Notes under the pieces: generated by a model
The model's database searches: none
What the model was told of the DNA's origin: nothing
The model's input: only the letters and a program-made list of their open reading frames with translations
Shown here: positions 32,703 through 43,580 of the stretch, piece after piece
Layout of the letters: each line of letters opens with the position of its first letter
How positions within the stretch are numbered: position 1 is the first letter of the stretch
Assembly: GCA_030704615.1 (NCBI GenBank)
Contig: CM060732.1
Span: 20,274,001-20,338,000, forward strand
Length of the DNA stretch: 64,000 bases
Origin: Takakia lepidozioides
Taxonomy: Eukaryota > Streptophyta > Takakiopsida > Takakiales > Takakiaceae
Direction of reading: 5' to 3'
Made by a program: the position numbers and the translations under genes

Positions 32703-33740
32703 ATGAAAATCAGAAATTGGGATACGATGAACAGGCTTTTTTCAAAACTCCCAGACTCTGAAATTTCATTTAAACACTGTCATGTAAGCAAACACAATAC
32801 GTAGAATTGCACTAGTTCAATAGAGGTTAAAGTCTCCCCCGCACTTGCGAATCAGGAGACGAAATTGGTGCCACAGTCTTCATTTCGAAGCAGCTTGTGG
32901 AGCTCACACACAAAGACAAATGAAAACTACTCTCATATAATACGGCAAAGTAGGAACACAGTTCGAATCGAAAAACAAAACAAACATACCCTCTATGATA
33001 GAAATTGACATCCCCACATACAGACAGCTATCGTCACATACCGACAAAGTGAAAGCTCTCAACAAATATGGCCAAGTGGGCAGTGCGTTGAAGGCATGAC
33101 ACATGGCAACAAACTACCCAAAGCCCAAAATGCGGCCAGCCTTCCGACATGGCAGTCAACAGCGACCATGTAGTCATGACCCTCACTACATGACTCCAGT
33201 AAAATTGGGCGAGGTTGCAATCGTCAAGTACAATGGTAATCTTTCTTACTTGGTCCTGGCAAGTGGTCAGTAATACAGTTTGCCAGACTTCTTGAAGGAG
33301 ATAGAGACCCAGTTTTGCAATTTTGTTATGCCTTGGTTACATTTCTGTATTTCTTCCAATTGGGTCTCGCCATGGTCAGAATAGTGGTGCAACTTCATGT
33401 AAGTTGTCCCTCATGTTCATCAAGAAAGACAAGTAGAATCGTTTGAAAGTTGTATTCGGGGAGTGCGAGGTCTATGTGACGACGTGATTTTCACCAGTTT
33501 CTGCTTAGACATATTGTGTTGATGTCGTTGCTTGAGAGCTGCTCTCATTCTCTGATTTCAGATTATGTGTACTGGCAGAGTTGTGAAGCTCCATGAAATT
33601 GTTGCTTTCTGAGTTCTGGAGGCACAATAATTTGTATTAAGCCATTCCCCAAATGAATGAAACTCATTATTAAGAGCTAATTTGCACTTGATTGTTTCAA
33701 CCATGCCTTGATGGTGAGGAAACTAGCCTGCACTCATGCT
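32703..33740. other. Region between the divergent CACTA genes
   Basis: This lies between the 5' end of the transposase (minus) and the FCP1-like gene (plus), so it should contain both promoters and first exons. I see no clear coding motif. It contains stretches such as GTAGTCATGACCCTCACTACATGACTCC near 33170 that resemble the element's subterminal repeats. Confidence 0.45.
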
Positions 33741-33756
33741 TGGGCAATTTCCAATG

Positions 33757-35853
33757 CAGGCACAGGAGCGAGGCCGAAGTCCATCGTTGCATGAAATCCA
33801 AAAAGGTTCAGTAAGCAGAACATTGACCAGCGAGCGGATGGTGAGATTCGAGCAGATCATTCTTTCTCCCATTTTTTGTCGATTATTTTGTTCTAGGCAT
33901 TTTCCCTACCAACGGCATGATGTTCTCATGTTGTTCATGGACTTGCGTGGACCTGGCAGGAGGGGACCTCTGGGTATTTAGCAGTTGCTTGCAAAGTGGA
34001 GGATATGGAAAGAGCACAGGGTGCACAACACAAAGATATAATGGATTTGAAGGCTACAATATCGCATGTGATGATGTACCAGAAGGCCATGGCAGAGAAA
34101 TTTGGGATCAGCATTTCCTCACCTGCCTTAGTGGGCTCATCCATAGCAAACAGCTTGTGCATCGCTGGCCCTTCAGCCTCGAGACGTCTGGAGGACAGGT
34201 TTGACTTGCCTGGCATGTCACCAGGTAACGTCACTCCAGTTGATGCATTCGAGGATGATGTGCAGGTGGAGCATGTTGGCCCAGGTGGAGGGGAGGACAC
34301 CCCTACCAAGGAACTTACGCGTCCTCGTGCAGTTGTGTCACACTGTGCGGTAGTGGAGGCGCATGCAGAACTCCGGCCTGCTGCTGTCGCGGTGGGGGCA
34401 TCTGAGAGAACCCTGGACATTGACCTTGTTTCCCCACTGGCAGATATTACCCAGCAACCCACGGTTGTCACTTCCACTCCCAACCTCCAATTCATGAAGG
34501 AGAATGTCGTGCACAGAACAGTGGAGAAGGGCAAGCATTTGCTCATCCTAGATATTAATGGCTTGCTGTGTGAGTGCGTCCATGTCGGGAGCGGTAATGC
34601 GTTTGTGGTTCCAAATGGCCTTGGGCACAAATTATGTGGTAGCAAGATGGTCGTTGTAAGGCCTGGTTGCAAAGCTTTTTTGGACAAGTGTTTTGAACAC
34701 TTTGAAGTGGCAGCATGGTCTTGTATGCAACCACGTAACTTCCTACCCACAGTGGACTGGCTTTTCCATGGGCACGGTGACCTTGCATTCAAGTGGGATG
34801 GGGGATATTGTGAGCAGTCCACTGACATGGATGGGAGCCTGCCCATGAAACCACGGTTTTTGAAGAACCTATCTACAGTGTGGCGGGGCAACCGTGACTG
34901 GAATCCTGAAACGACTCTTCTTGTTGACGACACACCGCACAAGGGGTCGAACAATCCAACATACGACGCAATTTTCCCACTGCCTTGGAGAAGTCGTTCT
35001 GTAGAGGCGCACAATGATAATTTTCTTCTGACCAGCTTATGGCCCTTCTTGGAGGGGGTAGCTAAGGCTCCGAGCATTCCAGAATATCTCAAAGGGCAAC
35101 CCACATTTGGGCACATTCGAATTTTTGTGTGACTCCCTTGTGCCATTGCCAGCCTCATTTGTGCTTAAGTTGTGGCAGTAATCAACCTTGTGATAGAGTT
35201 TGTCAAATTACTGTCGCAGTGTGAACTGTAGGCATTGACAGTCAATGGTGCATCTTATTGTGTTACTGTCATTTGAGTTCCCAGTGTATGCCAAAAAACA
35301 TTTTTGGTGCTTGTTGGTTGGTTGTAGGTGCTTGGCCACGAACGAGGCCCCCCAAGTCAAAGGGCAGCACACCTTCACCCTTTCAGGAAGCCGACACCAC
35401 TGATCCCTGATTCGCAGAATGGGGTAAGTGTATGCATCTGCTATTCTCCCCTTCCCGACCTGGATAGACAAATTGTTATTAACTCATTGTAGACCTTGTA
35501 GACACAATACTTTGCACGATCTGTGTTCCATAATTCTCATGCAATCTGCCATGTTTGGGGTGGGATGGCAGTTCGTGGTGGGAGACCATGTCAAGCTCAT
35601 AGACACTGTTTTGCGATCAACAGCCGGATCTGGCTGCATTGCTGGTCTCCAAGGGATGGAGGTGAGTGAAGGGTACCCTGTCGTGCCAGAAGGCTATATG
35701 GCCATCCACATTGATGATGTCCGCATTCCCAATGCCCCTCTACCATATCACAACAAATCCATAAAGCCTCATCACACTGAGTTGGGAGACACTGTAGGTT
35801 ACATTACTGTGTGGAGTGACAAACTAGTGAAGACCTTGCAGACAAAGAGATGA
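33757..35853 (+). CDS. FCP1/NIF-type HAD phosphatase-domain protein inside CACTA
   Basis: The main open frame is 33996-35132 (378 codons). Residues ~181-192 read HLLILDINGLLC, the HAD motif I loop in the D-x-N-G-L-L form known from plant FCP1-homology proteins; canonical FCP1 has DxDxT. Next come VVRPGCKAFLDKCF and FEVAAWSCM (~220-243), then LLVDDTPHKGSNNP (~308-321) with the acidic pair of motif III. It is a probable protein phosphatase-like fold, but Asn in place of the second motif Asp may weaken or change catalysis. Earlier small exon candidates lie at about 33760-33805. Downstream exons may be 35329-35421 and 35491-35853, the latter with IDTVLRSTAGSGCIAGLQGM and EGYPVVPEGYMAIHID, which resembles the C-terminal DUF8039-like domain of plant transposon proteins (weak). 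It is transcribed away from the transposase. Either a captured host gene or the element's second protein. Confidence 0.75.
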
Positions 35854-37038
35854 GGCAGGTCGGCACGCATTGTGGATTTCATGGGGATTTCCACCTCTGC
35901 CTCATCCGGATTTGGCAACTACGGTAACTTATAGTAGTGACAGATTCTCTGAATTGACTGTCCAATTTTGATAGCAACCACATGTTGGATTTCCTCATGC
36001 ATGTTGTTGCAAACTTATGCCTCATTAATGAGCAATGTGGTGGTAGGTGGTATGTCCCCATTGCACACACTATGGTTGGTAATGTTGCTGCTGGGAGAAT
36101 GTGGTTGATAATGGTGATGCTGGATGGTGATGTTGCTGCTATTTGTGCTCTTTCAGAATTACGTCTGTGCCACTTCTGTGCCTAAAGTCTTGCTGTATAC
36201 ATGATTGTGATGTTGTATGGCATATGCACGTGGCACCCTATTGGCTGCCTCTGTGGCATATCCACGTGTCCGTCTAGAGTCATAACCATGAGTACCGAAC
36301 CCAATATGATACGTGTATGAGCATATTACATTCCGACACGTGACCCCCTAAGGTCCCCACGCAGTTGGTCTTATGACTCCATATGCAAAACGTCCAGTCA
36401 AATGTATGTCTACGAAGCAGCATGTGAGGTTTAGAGGATCGTGCACGCGGTACCACGTGGGACTACAACGTCCTCATGGAAAGGGTGATCATGGAATATA
36501 CCGTACTGCGCCAGTCATAGGTATGACTGGCAAGAATCCACCGTAGCTCCCGAAAGTCCAGCACGTGGGCACACACGATCGTGGCACGTGGTGTCCCCAG
36601 ATGCTGCCATGTGTTGATACCAATTCCCCCCCCCATCAAGACATACATGTGACTGCGAAGCCCCGTCCCCGACAGCGACACGTGGCATTGATATGTCGCA
36701 CCACGCGTTTCTTCTACGACGCGACACGTGCTGTCGTTTAGTTCCCTTGTCCACTGTCATAGCTGGCAGTCAGGGATGCGTCGCAGTCTGACACGTGACA
36801 TGTTATGTAGCTAGCACGTGTCTGCCTTACACCGCGGCTGACATGGACTACACTGTCCGTTCAGTCATTCTGTAATGCCAACGTGTATGACTACCCCCAC
36901 AGATGCTCTGGCGCCACGTCACAGCCAGCCTGGAGAGTCATATCTGCCATGTCACAATTGACTAGGGCTTTACGTCTGCAGAGTCAGGAAGTCGTAAATG
37001 GCTTCCATGACTGCATTTGCAGTCATAACACAGAGATG
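35854..37038. promoter_or_regulatory. CACTA right subterminal region with CACGTG cluster
   Basis: Ten CACGTG palindromes start at 36227, 36263, 36337, 36454, 36562, 36585, 36679, 36725, 36792 and 36815. ACGTGT and ACGTCA variants lie between and after them. AGTCAT/ATGACT repeats are interspersed (36360-37030). CACGTG is the core G-box bound by plant bHLH and bZIP factors. It may instead be the binding unit of the element's own TnpA-like protein. The left end has the AGTCAT repeats but I saw no CACGTG there. Confidence 0.75.
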
Positions 37039-37062
37039 TAAAAGCCGCAATCTGTTGTTGTG

Positions 37063-37065
37063 CAA
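37063..37065. other. CAA target-site duplication, right
   Basis: Matches the three bases before the left terminus (27464-27466); gypsy sequence resumes after it. Confidence 0.9.
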
Positions 37066-39136
37066 GGCCGCGACTGCTCATCCCGGCGGCTTAGAGGTTC
37101 TTTCTTTTCCACAATTGTCTTTGTTTTTGCATGCCAAACGCATCTGCAAGTTCTTGGTTGCGATCTGGTAGACAGAGGTTCATGTCTGGTTTGCGAGAGC
37201 CACTTGGGCCGCCTGGCAAGGGCATGCCTGATATCAGTGGGGAATCAAACAACCTCCAGGCAGGTAATGCCTTGATTGATGACGTTTCCTTGGACTCTGG
37301 TAATTTTGAGGAGGACTTAGAACTGTTGCATGATGATGGTGTCATGAGGATAGATAAGGAGGGCTCTGCTGTTTTGCCCATAGAATCGGGGATGGCAAAA
37401 ACCGCGATTCTTCCTACTCAGATTAGTGGGGCCATGGAGGTTCAAGGTAGTAAAACCCATGGTGCTGTCTGGTCATGGACAGGGTAGAATCGGGTTGGTC
37501 TCGGATGCTAGGGCTATTACAAGCAGTATGCCGGCCCAGGGTGCTAACGTGAGTCCTAGTGTGCTGCCTGTTGTGAATTTCCCTAGTCCCACTCTCGGGG
37601 GAGGGAATTTGTTGCCTGCAAATTCAGGCATGCATGTGGGCAGTTTTCCTGTGTTGAATGTGCATGGTGTTGTCCAAGGTAGGGGTATCATGATGCCAGG
37701 GCCCTCTAGTGTGTCTACTGCTCCTGCAATCACAGGTCAATCAGTGGGGGCCCTTTCTGCTCCACAGGCTGGGGTGTCACCACCCCTTGTCTCTAGCCAG
37801 TCCATGGGTATGTACATTGGCAATGTCCTTCCTAGTGGTCTAAGATCAATGTCAACACAACCGGTGGGAGTGGCATCCACTCTTCCCATGAGTGGAATGC
37901 CACAAACCCACTTGCAGTCGACCTACCCTGCTGCTCAGCCAAATGTGGCAACACCTGCTCTCCCCATGGGCACGGTGGCTTCACATCTGTCAGCTTCAAC
38001 TGCTGTAGGATCAGCCAGCAATAATAATATGAGTTATAATTCTGCATCTAATATTGGATATGTGCATGGTAATGCTGCTCCCATGGTTCCCTGTTTGCCC
38101 TGCTCATGGGTCTGTCCTCCCTGGTCACATTAACCATAGCCTGCCTTGTCATCTAATCCCTCAGCTGACTACTCAACCTTACTCAGAGTATACCATGGGA
38201 GAAGACTTTGATAGATATCTTCAGATATTTGAGGTCATTGCTGGTGTCAATGGAGTGCCTGAGAATTTCAAAATGGCGATTTTTACGATGAGCGTGAAGG
38301 GACCAACTCGTGACTTACTACATGCGGCTGTCATGGATGATCCCAGCCTCTGGGCAACTCTGGTGGAATGGGCAAAGACCTCGTTCAAACCTCCTGAGAG
38401 GCCTCTGGATTGCTTTGCCAAGCTTTCTGCTAGGACTTACCAACCTGGGGAATCCTTGTGGAAGTATTACTTAGTCGGCGTCGACTTATCTTCGACTATA
38501 AACACAAAAAATCAGTTTGGGTTTAAGTTCATCAGAGGATGGGAAAAACTTAAATTTGCTGCTGCTGAAAATATCATAGACCCTGCAGAGAGAGATCGTA
38601 TGCTTAAAAGGTATTTTCTCCTTGGGTTGCCTTCCACTATTCAGAATTGGGCTCAGCGACGTCATTTTGTCAATGACAAGACTATGCTAGCAGAAATTAA
38701 TCTTAAAATGGCAGACTTGGCTGACAGCAAATCAATGCAACATCATGCCAAGTTTCAAGCTCCAATGGGCTCAGAGCTTGGCATGCCTGCAACATCTTCA
38801 CCATATGTTCCTCCTGCTATGACATGCAAAGCTGGTGATTTTACTCTTTAGGGATTGGCTAATACTGTGGGAAGTCTTGGTGAGTCTGTTGCTACTCAGT
38901 TTGTTGCCATGCAGGCTCATCAACAAAGGTGGCAGCCTCGACATGGCCAAGGACCAACAGGTGGTAATAATAGAGGTCGAACCCAGACTGGGCAAGCCTA
39001 TGAGGGTAATCGTGCTGCCTGTTACATTTGTGGGTCATTTGAACACTGGACGAAGCATTGTCTAGACAGAGCAGGGCTACCACAGCTGATCAAGAACAAG
39101 AAGACAGCTAGTGGCTCTTCCCCTCCTTTAAACTAG
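37066..39136 (+). pseudogene. gypsy gag, main part with zinc knuckle
   Basis: After the CACTA the gypsy sequence resumes. Frames 37131-37487 and 37426-38133 hold a low-complexity Pro/Ser/Gly/Met-rich region (for example SVGALSAPQAGVSPPL). The gag core is at 38054-38851 (EDFDRYLQIFEVIAG, WATLVEWAKTSFKPPER, RYFLLGLPSTIQNWAQ), ending at a TAG (38849-38851). The frame continues with LANTVGSLGESVATQF and a CCHC knuckle CYICGSFEHWTKHC (about 39019-39060). Frame changes and the TAG show decay. Confidence 0.88.
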
Positions 39137-39198
39137 AAAGATCTCTTGGGAAGGGGGCAAGAGGTCCATCATCTACCAACCCTACTTCTTCTGTTCCA

Positions 39199-40460
39199 AT
39201 GCAAGCGGTTTTATCTACTAACTTTAAAGCTTTGCATTGTCCTCTCAGTAGACAGACTGCTGGGCAGCAGATCAGTCCCCTCATGGCCCAGTGCCATATC
39301 CATGAGCTCAGCTTTCCCTGTGTGATTGATAGTGGATGCACTATATCTGCTATACCTTTAAATGTTGTAAGAGTTCTTGGTCTTAAACTATGCCCTGCCA
39401 CGGGTATTGAGGTGCTTATTGCAGATGGGTCCAGGTATGAGCCCTTAGGACTAGTCACTGTTCCCATCAGAATTCATAAAAATGAGGTTGTGGTGACCTG
39501 CATAGTCACCATTGGTGATCAATTCCTTCTCGGCCTTGACTGGATGACTGGAGCTGGTGCCACCATCAGCTTAGCAGACTACTCCCTTCGGTTTAACAAT
39601 GGAGAAGGGCATGAAGTAGTGGTTCCCTTGAAAGCAGTGAAGATCAAGGCTGGGTCTGCCAGCCAATTTGTCCAGAGTCCAGGCCCTGGTCAAGGAGGTA
39701 CAACAGACACTCCAACCTCAATTGGCATGATTTCTACAAGTATCATCCTGATCTTCAACTCTTATATCAGTGGCATGTTCCTGGTGCTAGAGATAAGACA
39801 GGGGTGCCCATAGCCATTCCAAAGAATTCTACTCTGATTCGTGCACCTCTCAACATCACCATCCCTGCCTTGACCCAGAAGGTGGTCAAGTCTGGTCTGG
39901 TCTTCTTGTGTCTAGCTACTCACTTCCTAGAAGTTGAAGGATGGAGGAAACTGACTGCCCTTAAGCATTGCCTGGTGGCCAATGGTGTTCTAGATAGAGG
40001 ATATCGGCAAGAAGTCAAGATTCTGATTGCTAATCCCGAGCGCTTCCCTGTGACTATTAAAAAGGGGCAGGTTCTGGCTCGCATCACTGCTCTTCCCATT
40101 GCTGACATACAAGAGGTGCAGGCTGGTTTTGGACTTGAGGCCATTGGCATCCAACATGGCCCCTTAGATGAGGTTGTTGCCTTTGCTGCAGTTGCACCAC
40201 CACCTGTTCCTGATCTCAGCCTAAGAGGTAAGAAGGCCCTCACCAAAATCTTATCTGAAATCAAGTTGGGCACAACTCTCTCCTCCGGACAAAGGAGGAA
40301 GGTGAAAATGCTTATTGCAAAAAATCTAGATGTTTTCAGTTTGGGATCCACTGATTTAGGGCGCACTCCTATTCTTCAACATGACATTGTCACTGAAGGG
40401 GCTCATATTAAACAATTTGCTTACCGAGAGAGTGTCAAGGAACGTGCTATAATCCAATAA
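39199..40460 (+). pseudogene. gypsy protease and linker
   Basis: A retroviral-type aspartic protease is recognised from CVIDSGCTISAIPLNVV, with the catalytic DSG (about 39328), and FLLGLDWMTGAGATISL. A frame change near 39805 leads into the linker that precedes RT (LLIAKNLDVFSLGSTDLG, near 40310-40360). A TAA at 40458-40460 follows RAIIQ, where the family continues with Glu-rich EEVQKM. Confidence 0.87.
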
Positions 40461-40472
40461 GAAGTCCAAAAA

Positions 40473-41825
40473 ATGTTTGATGCTGGTGTGATTAAACCTT
40501 CAGTCTCTCCTTGGGCTAGTCCAATTGTCCTGGTCGGTAAGAAAGATGGCACAACCCGCTTCTGTGTTGACTTCAGGAAGCTAAATGACATCACAAAAAA
40601 AGATGCCTACCTTCTACCCAGGATTAATGAAACCTTGGATCAATTGCATGGTGCTACAATTTTCTCCTCTTTTGATCTTGCATCTGGCTTTTGGCAAGTT
40701 CCTCTTACTGAAGCAGCCAAGGAAAAGACCTCCTTTGTGTGTCGCATGGATAAGTACCAATAGGAGACCATGCCTTTTGGTTTGTGCAATGCCACCTCTA
40801 CTTTCCAATGCCTCATGGACATTGTCTTGGGCAATCTTCGCTGGGAGTGTGCTTTAATTTATGTTGATGATATCAATGTTTACTCAGCCAGCTTTGATGG
40901 TCACTTAGCTGATCTGCAGCGTGTTTTCAGCAAATTGCGCACTGCAAGCCTCAAAGTAAAGCCCAAGAAATGTGAGCTATTCATGCCCGAGCTACACTTC
41001 ATTGGTCATATTCTGTCCTTGTTTCCTGATCCTGCCAAGCTTGAGTCTGTTTGGGGCTTTCCTATCCCCAGGGATAAACATTGTATCAAATCCTTTCTTG
41101 GTCTGGCTTCTTATTATCGGCGCTTCATAAAGAACTTTGTCAAGCTTGCTCACCCTCTGACCAAGGTGTTGTGCAAAGATGTCAGGTTTGAATGGACCTT
41201 CTCCCAGCAGGCTGCCTTTGACACCCTTCGCAAGGCTTTGTGTTCAGCTCTCATCCTCATGTTTCCCAACTTTGAGTTACCTTTCTTGCTTCAGACTGAT
41301 GCATCTGATGTTGACATCTCTGCAATCTTATGTCAAGTAGTAGAAGGCAAGGAGCATGTCATAGCTTATGCATCTCGTCGTCTAGATCGTCATGAAAGGA
41401 ATTATTCCATATCTGATAAGGAGGGTCTAGCCCTAGACTTTGGTGTGAAGCATTTTAGGCAATATTTACATGGCAGCCGGTTTGTGGTAGAGACTGATCA
41501 TCTTCCACTAAAGGCTCTTGTTAAGCCAAGGGAACTTCATGGCAGACTTGCTAGATGGGCTATGTACCTACAGGAATTTGACATGGATATAGTCTACAAA
41601 AAGGGCAAGGAAAACATGAATGTTGATGCACTCACACGGGTTGATCCTCCTGTCAACAGGCCTATGATCAGCTTGGATGACCTGGTTGCTGCTGATGCTG
41701 CCCCTCCTCTTGATCCTGCCCCTCTTCTCAACCTTATTTGTGCAGATCAGCAACCCTTGGCCCTGGATTCACATGGCTTATTGTCTGCTTGGGGCTGGTC
41801 TAGCCTATTAGATGATCCTGGTTGA
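40473..41825 (+). pseudogene. gypsy reverse transcriptase and RNase H
   Basis: The RT fingers/palm (VIKPSVSPWASPIVLVGKKD, RFCVDFRKLNDITKKDAY, SSFDLASGFWQVPL) run to 40760, where a TAG (40761-40763) interrupts what should be a Trp-Glu before TMPFGLCNATSTFQ. The second frame (40770-41825) keeps the catalytic IYVDDINVY (about 40858). It then has GHILSLFPDPAKLESVWGFP, FLGLASYYRRFIKNF and RNase H (LLQTDASDVDISAILCQV, ISDKEGLALDFGVKHFRQYL, ETDHLPLKALV). It is mostly intact apart from the stop. Confidence 0.93.
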
Positions 41826-42060
41826 TTTATTCGTGTGTTAGTATGTGTGGTGGATCTATTGCTTCGCGAGAATTCGGACAAGTTTGGTGGAAGTTCTTTG
41901 TTGTGTTTCAGTCCTTCTCTTTCCTAGGCCCCCGAGTTTGTTGTGTTTCAGCTGCTGCACTCCAGTGTGACTATTGGCTTGAGCCTCAAGGCCTGATTTG
42001 GCTGTCCATGAGTAGTAACAAATGAGGTGAAGGTATCCCTGGCGTGTTGCTACAGACTAC
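41826..42060 (+). pseudogene. Degraded junction replacing the integrase zinc domain
   Basis: Between RNase H and the integrase core only about 240 bp with stops are present. The HHCC zinc-binding domain expected here is not recognisable. A short segment TTGTGTTTCAG is repeated (41899 and 41940), suggesting local duplication or deletion. Confidence 0.6.
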
Positions 42061-42657
42061 TTGACTAAGTGGGTAGAAGTCCGGCCTTTGCGTTCCAAGG
42101 CTAGTGATGCTGTAGCTCAGTTCTTCTTCAATGAGATCCTTATGCGGCATGGGTGTCCTCAGGAGATACTAACGGATCAGGGCAAGGAGTCTTGTAACCA
42201 GCTCCTCACGGTGGTTTGCTTCAACTTCGGTATCAAGCATTCCACCACCGCCCCATACCATCCCCATACCAATGGCCTTACGGAACGCTTCAACCAAACT
42301 CCTTGCCGAATATTGGAGAAGATTGGCGCACTTACCAAGGAGTGGGATACCTTTCTTCCCCCTATTCTCCCTATTCCCCCTATTCTCTTTGCTTATCGCA
42401 CCGCCGTGCATGCTAGCACCAAGAAGACTCATTTTGAGTTGTTGTATGGTTGCAAGTGTGTTTCTCCTTTGCATTCTACCCCTCTTATTTCTACTGTTGC
42501 TGATCTAGTTGATCTTGAGACCTTTGTTGAGGATCTTCATGCTCAACATGCGGTGTCTATCCATGATGCCAAGACGAACATTGGTAAGGCTCAACTAACC
42601 CAGGCTCGTAATTTTAACAAGCGTATCAAGTATTCTAACATGTTTCAGGTGGGATAG
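42061..42657 (+). pseudogene. gypsy integrase core
   Basis: The D,D35E catalytic core is seen in ATDYLTKWVEVRPL (starting about 42049), EILTDQGKESCNQL (second Asp, about 42160) and HPHTNGLTERFNQTPCRIL (Glu, about 42277). WDTFLPP, an extra ILPIPP insertion (from a repeated CCTATTC unit at 42361-42385) and ILFAYRTAVHAST follow. The C-terminal domain is cut by a TAG near 42655, with some further similarity to about 42840. Confidence 0.88.
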
Positions 42658-42839
42658 ACCGTGTGCGTTCGATTATAGCATGGCAAGCATGCATGCAAAT
42701 CTAAGCTCAAGATCGACGGTCCATACTTGATCTATCAGATTTTACGTAGGCGACGTGCTCTTCTTCTTCCCCAAAGCTCTAACACTAAAGTGCGGGATGA
42801 ACCTGTTTCCTTGACGGACTTGGTGCATTCCAAGCTAGT

Positions 42840-43131
42840 TTTTGATCTCACATGCATCAATGTGGAGGGGCGCACGGTGGGGTGATGTCTTGATCTTCTT
42901 AGCGATCTACTTCAGCTTACTCCACTTCTCTTCTCAGCGGCTTAGTCCTAGTTTGCGGCTGATGCTTCTTGGGGTCCTCGGACTTGACCTCTCGGCCCAA
43001 CTTGCAGGTGCCAGGTTTTCCCTTGGTAGGTTTCTCACCCAGCAGTGGAGGGTGATATTTTTCCATTATTTGTTTTTCTTTGCGGAGCTCAGGATTTTTC
43101 GTGGGGGGTAGGCTTCACATATGTAAAGCCC
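42840..43131 (+). other. gypsy 3' untranslated part and polypurine tract
   Basis: This stretch runs between the integrase end and the 3' LTR. A 90-codon open frame here has no known motif. The G-rich tract TCGTGGGGGGTAGG at about 43099-43112 is the best polypurine tract candidate. Confidence 0.5.
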
Positions 43132-43580
43132 CATACTTGCTTACGCCTGGAAATAACCCGTTTCATCCAAAACGGCGATACACATTCATAGTATATTTTT
43201 TTGGCGTATAAAGCCGTTAATCCGTTACAATGATGTCTAGGTTAGGGTTAGTTTAGGCCGGTGGCTCGATCCTGGCCCTTCATCAGATCTAGGGCTACAA
43301 GGCAGCGCCGTGGGTTTTGGCCTATGATGCCTCGCCACGTGGCAGGCCACCATGGTTAAGGCTTTTGTATAAAGACGGCGCCCTGCACGGCGGTGTATTC
43401 ATGTGTTAGTGTGATTTGGGTGTACAAACTTTGGATGAGAGCTCCTGTGTGTCAAATCCGCCCGCTTGATCCTCCTCTCGCGCATTGCCTGGTCACGCAT
43501 TGCCTGCTCTTTCGCTTGCCCCTTTGTTGTGAAAACACGTTTCTTGAGAGGAAGGGAGTATATGCTTCAGGCTCGTTTTG
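43132..43580 (+). repeat. 3' LTR of gypsy element
   Basis: Matches the 5' LTR at 25644-26102 from TGTAAAGCCCC through GGCTCGTTTTG, with scattered substitutions and short indels (for example ATTGCCTGGTCACGC inserted near 43485). After 43580 the two copies diverge. Confidence 0.92.

Larger units (their letters stand above)
27467..37062 (-). mobile_element. CACTA (En/Spm) DNA transposon, 9596 bp
   Basis: The left end reads CACTACAACAGATTGCGGCT and the right end, read inward on the minus strand, CACAACAACAGATTGCGGCT. The TIRs of about 24 bp share TTTA at their inner end and differ by one base near the tip. A 3-bp CAA duplication flanks both ends. Subterminal regions at both ends are rich in AGTCAT/ATGACT-type repeats (27490-27800 and about 36350-37040), as expected for TnpA binding arrays. 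Inside are a minus-strand TnpD-type transposase (29132-32702) and a divergent plus-strand gene with an FCP1-like domain (about 33750-35853). It sits in the gag region of a gypsy element, so it is the younger insertion. Confidence 0.96.
25644..43580 (+). mobile_element. Ty3-gypsy retrotransposon split by a CACTA element
   Basis: Near-identical direct LTRs (25644-26102 and 43132-43580) bound a plus-strand gag-protease-RT-RNase H-integrase order, the gypsy order. Without the nested CACTA (27467-37062) the element would be about 8.3 kb. A candidate primer binding site starts with TGG at 26103. A G-rich tract near 43101-43113 is the probable polypurine tract, though it sits about 18 bp before the LTR start as I drew it. 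Stops in gag and pol, plus loss of the integrase zinc domain, mean it is not autonomous. A shared ATAGGTG near both outer edges may be a target duplication, but the edges are not certain. Confidence 0.93.
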
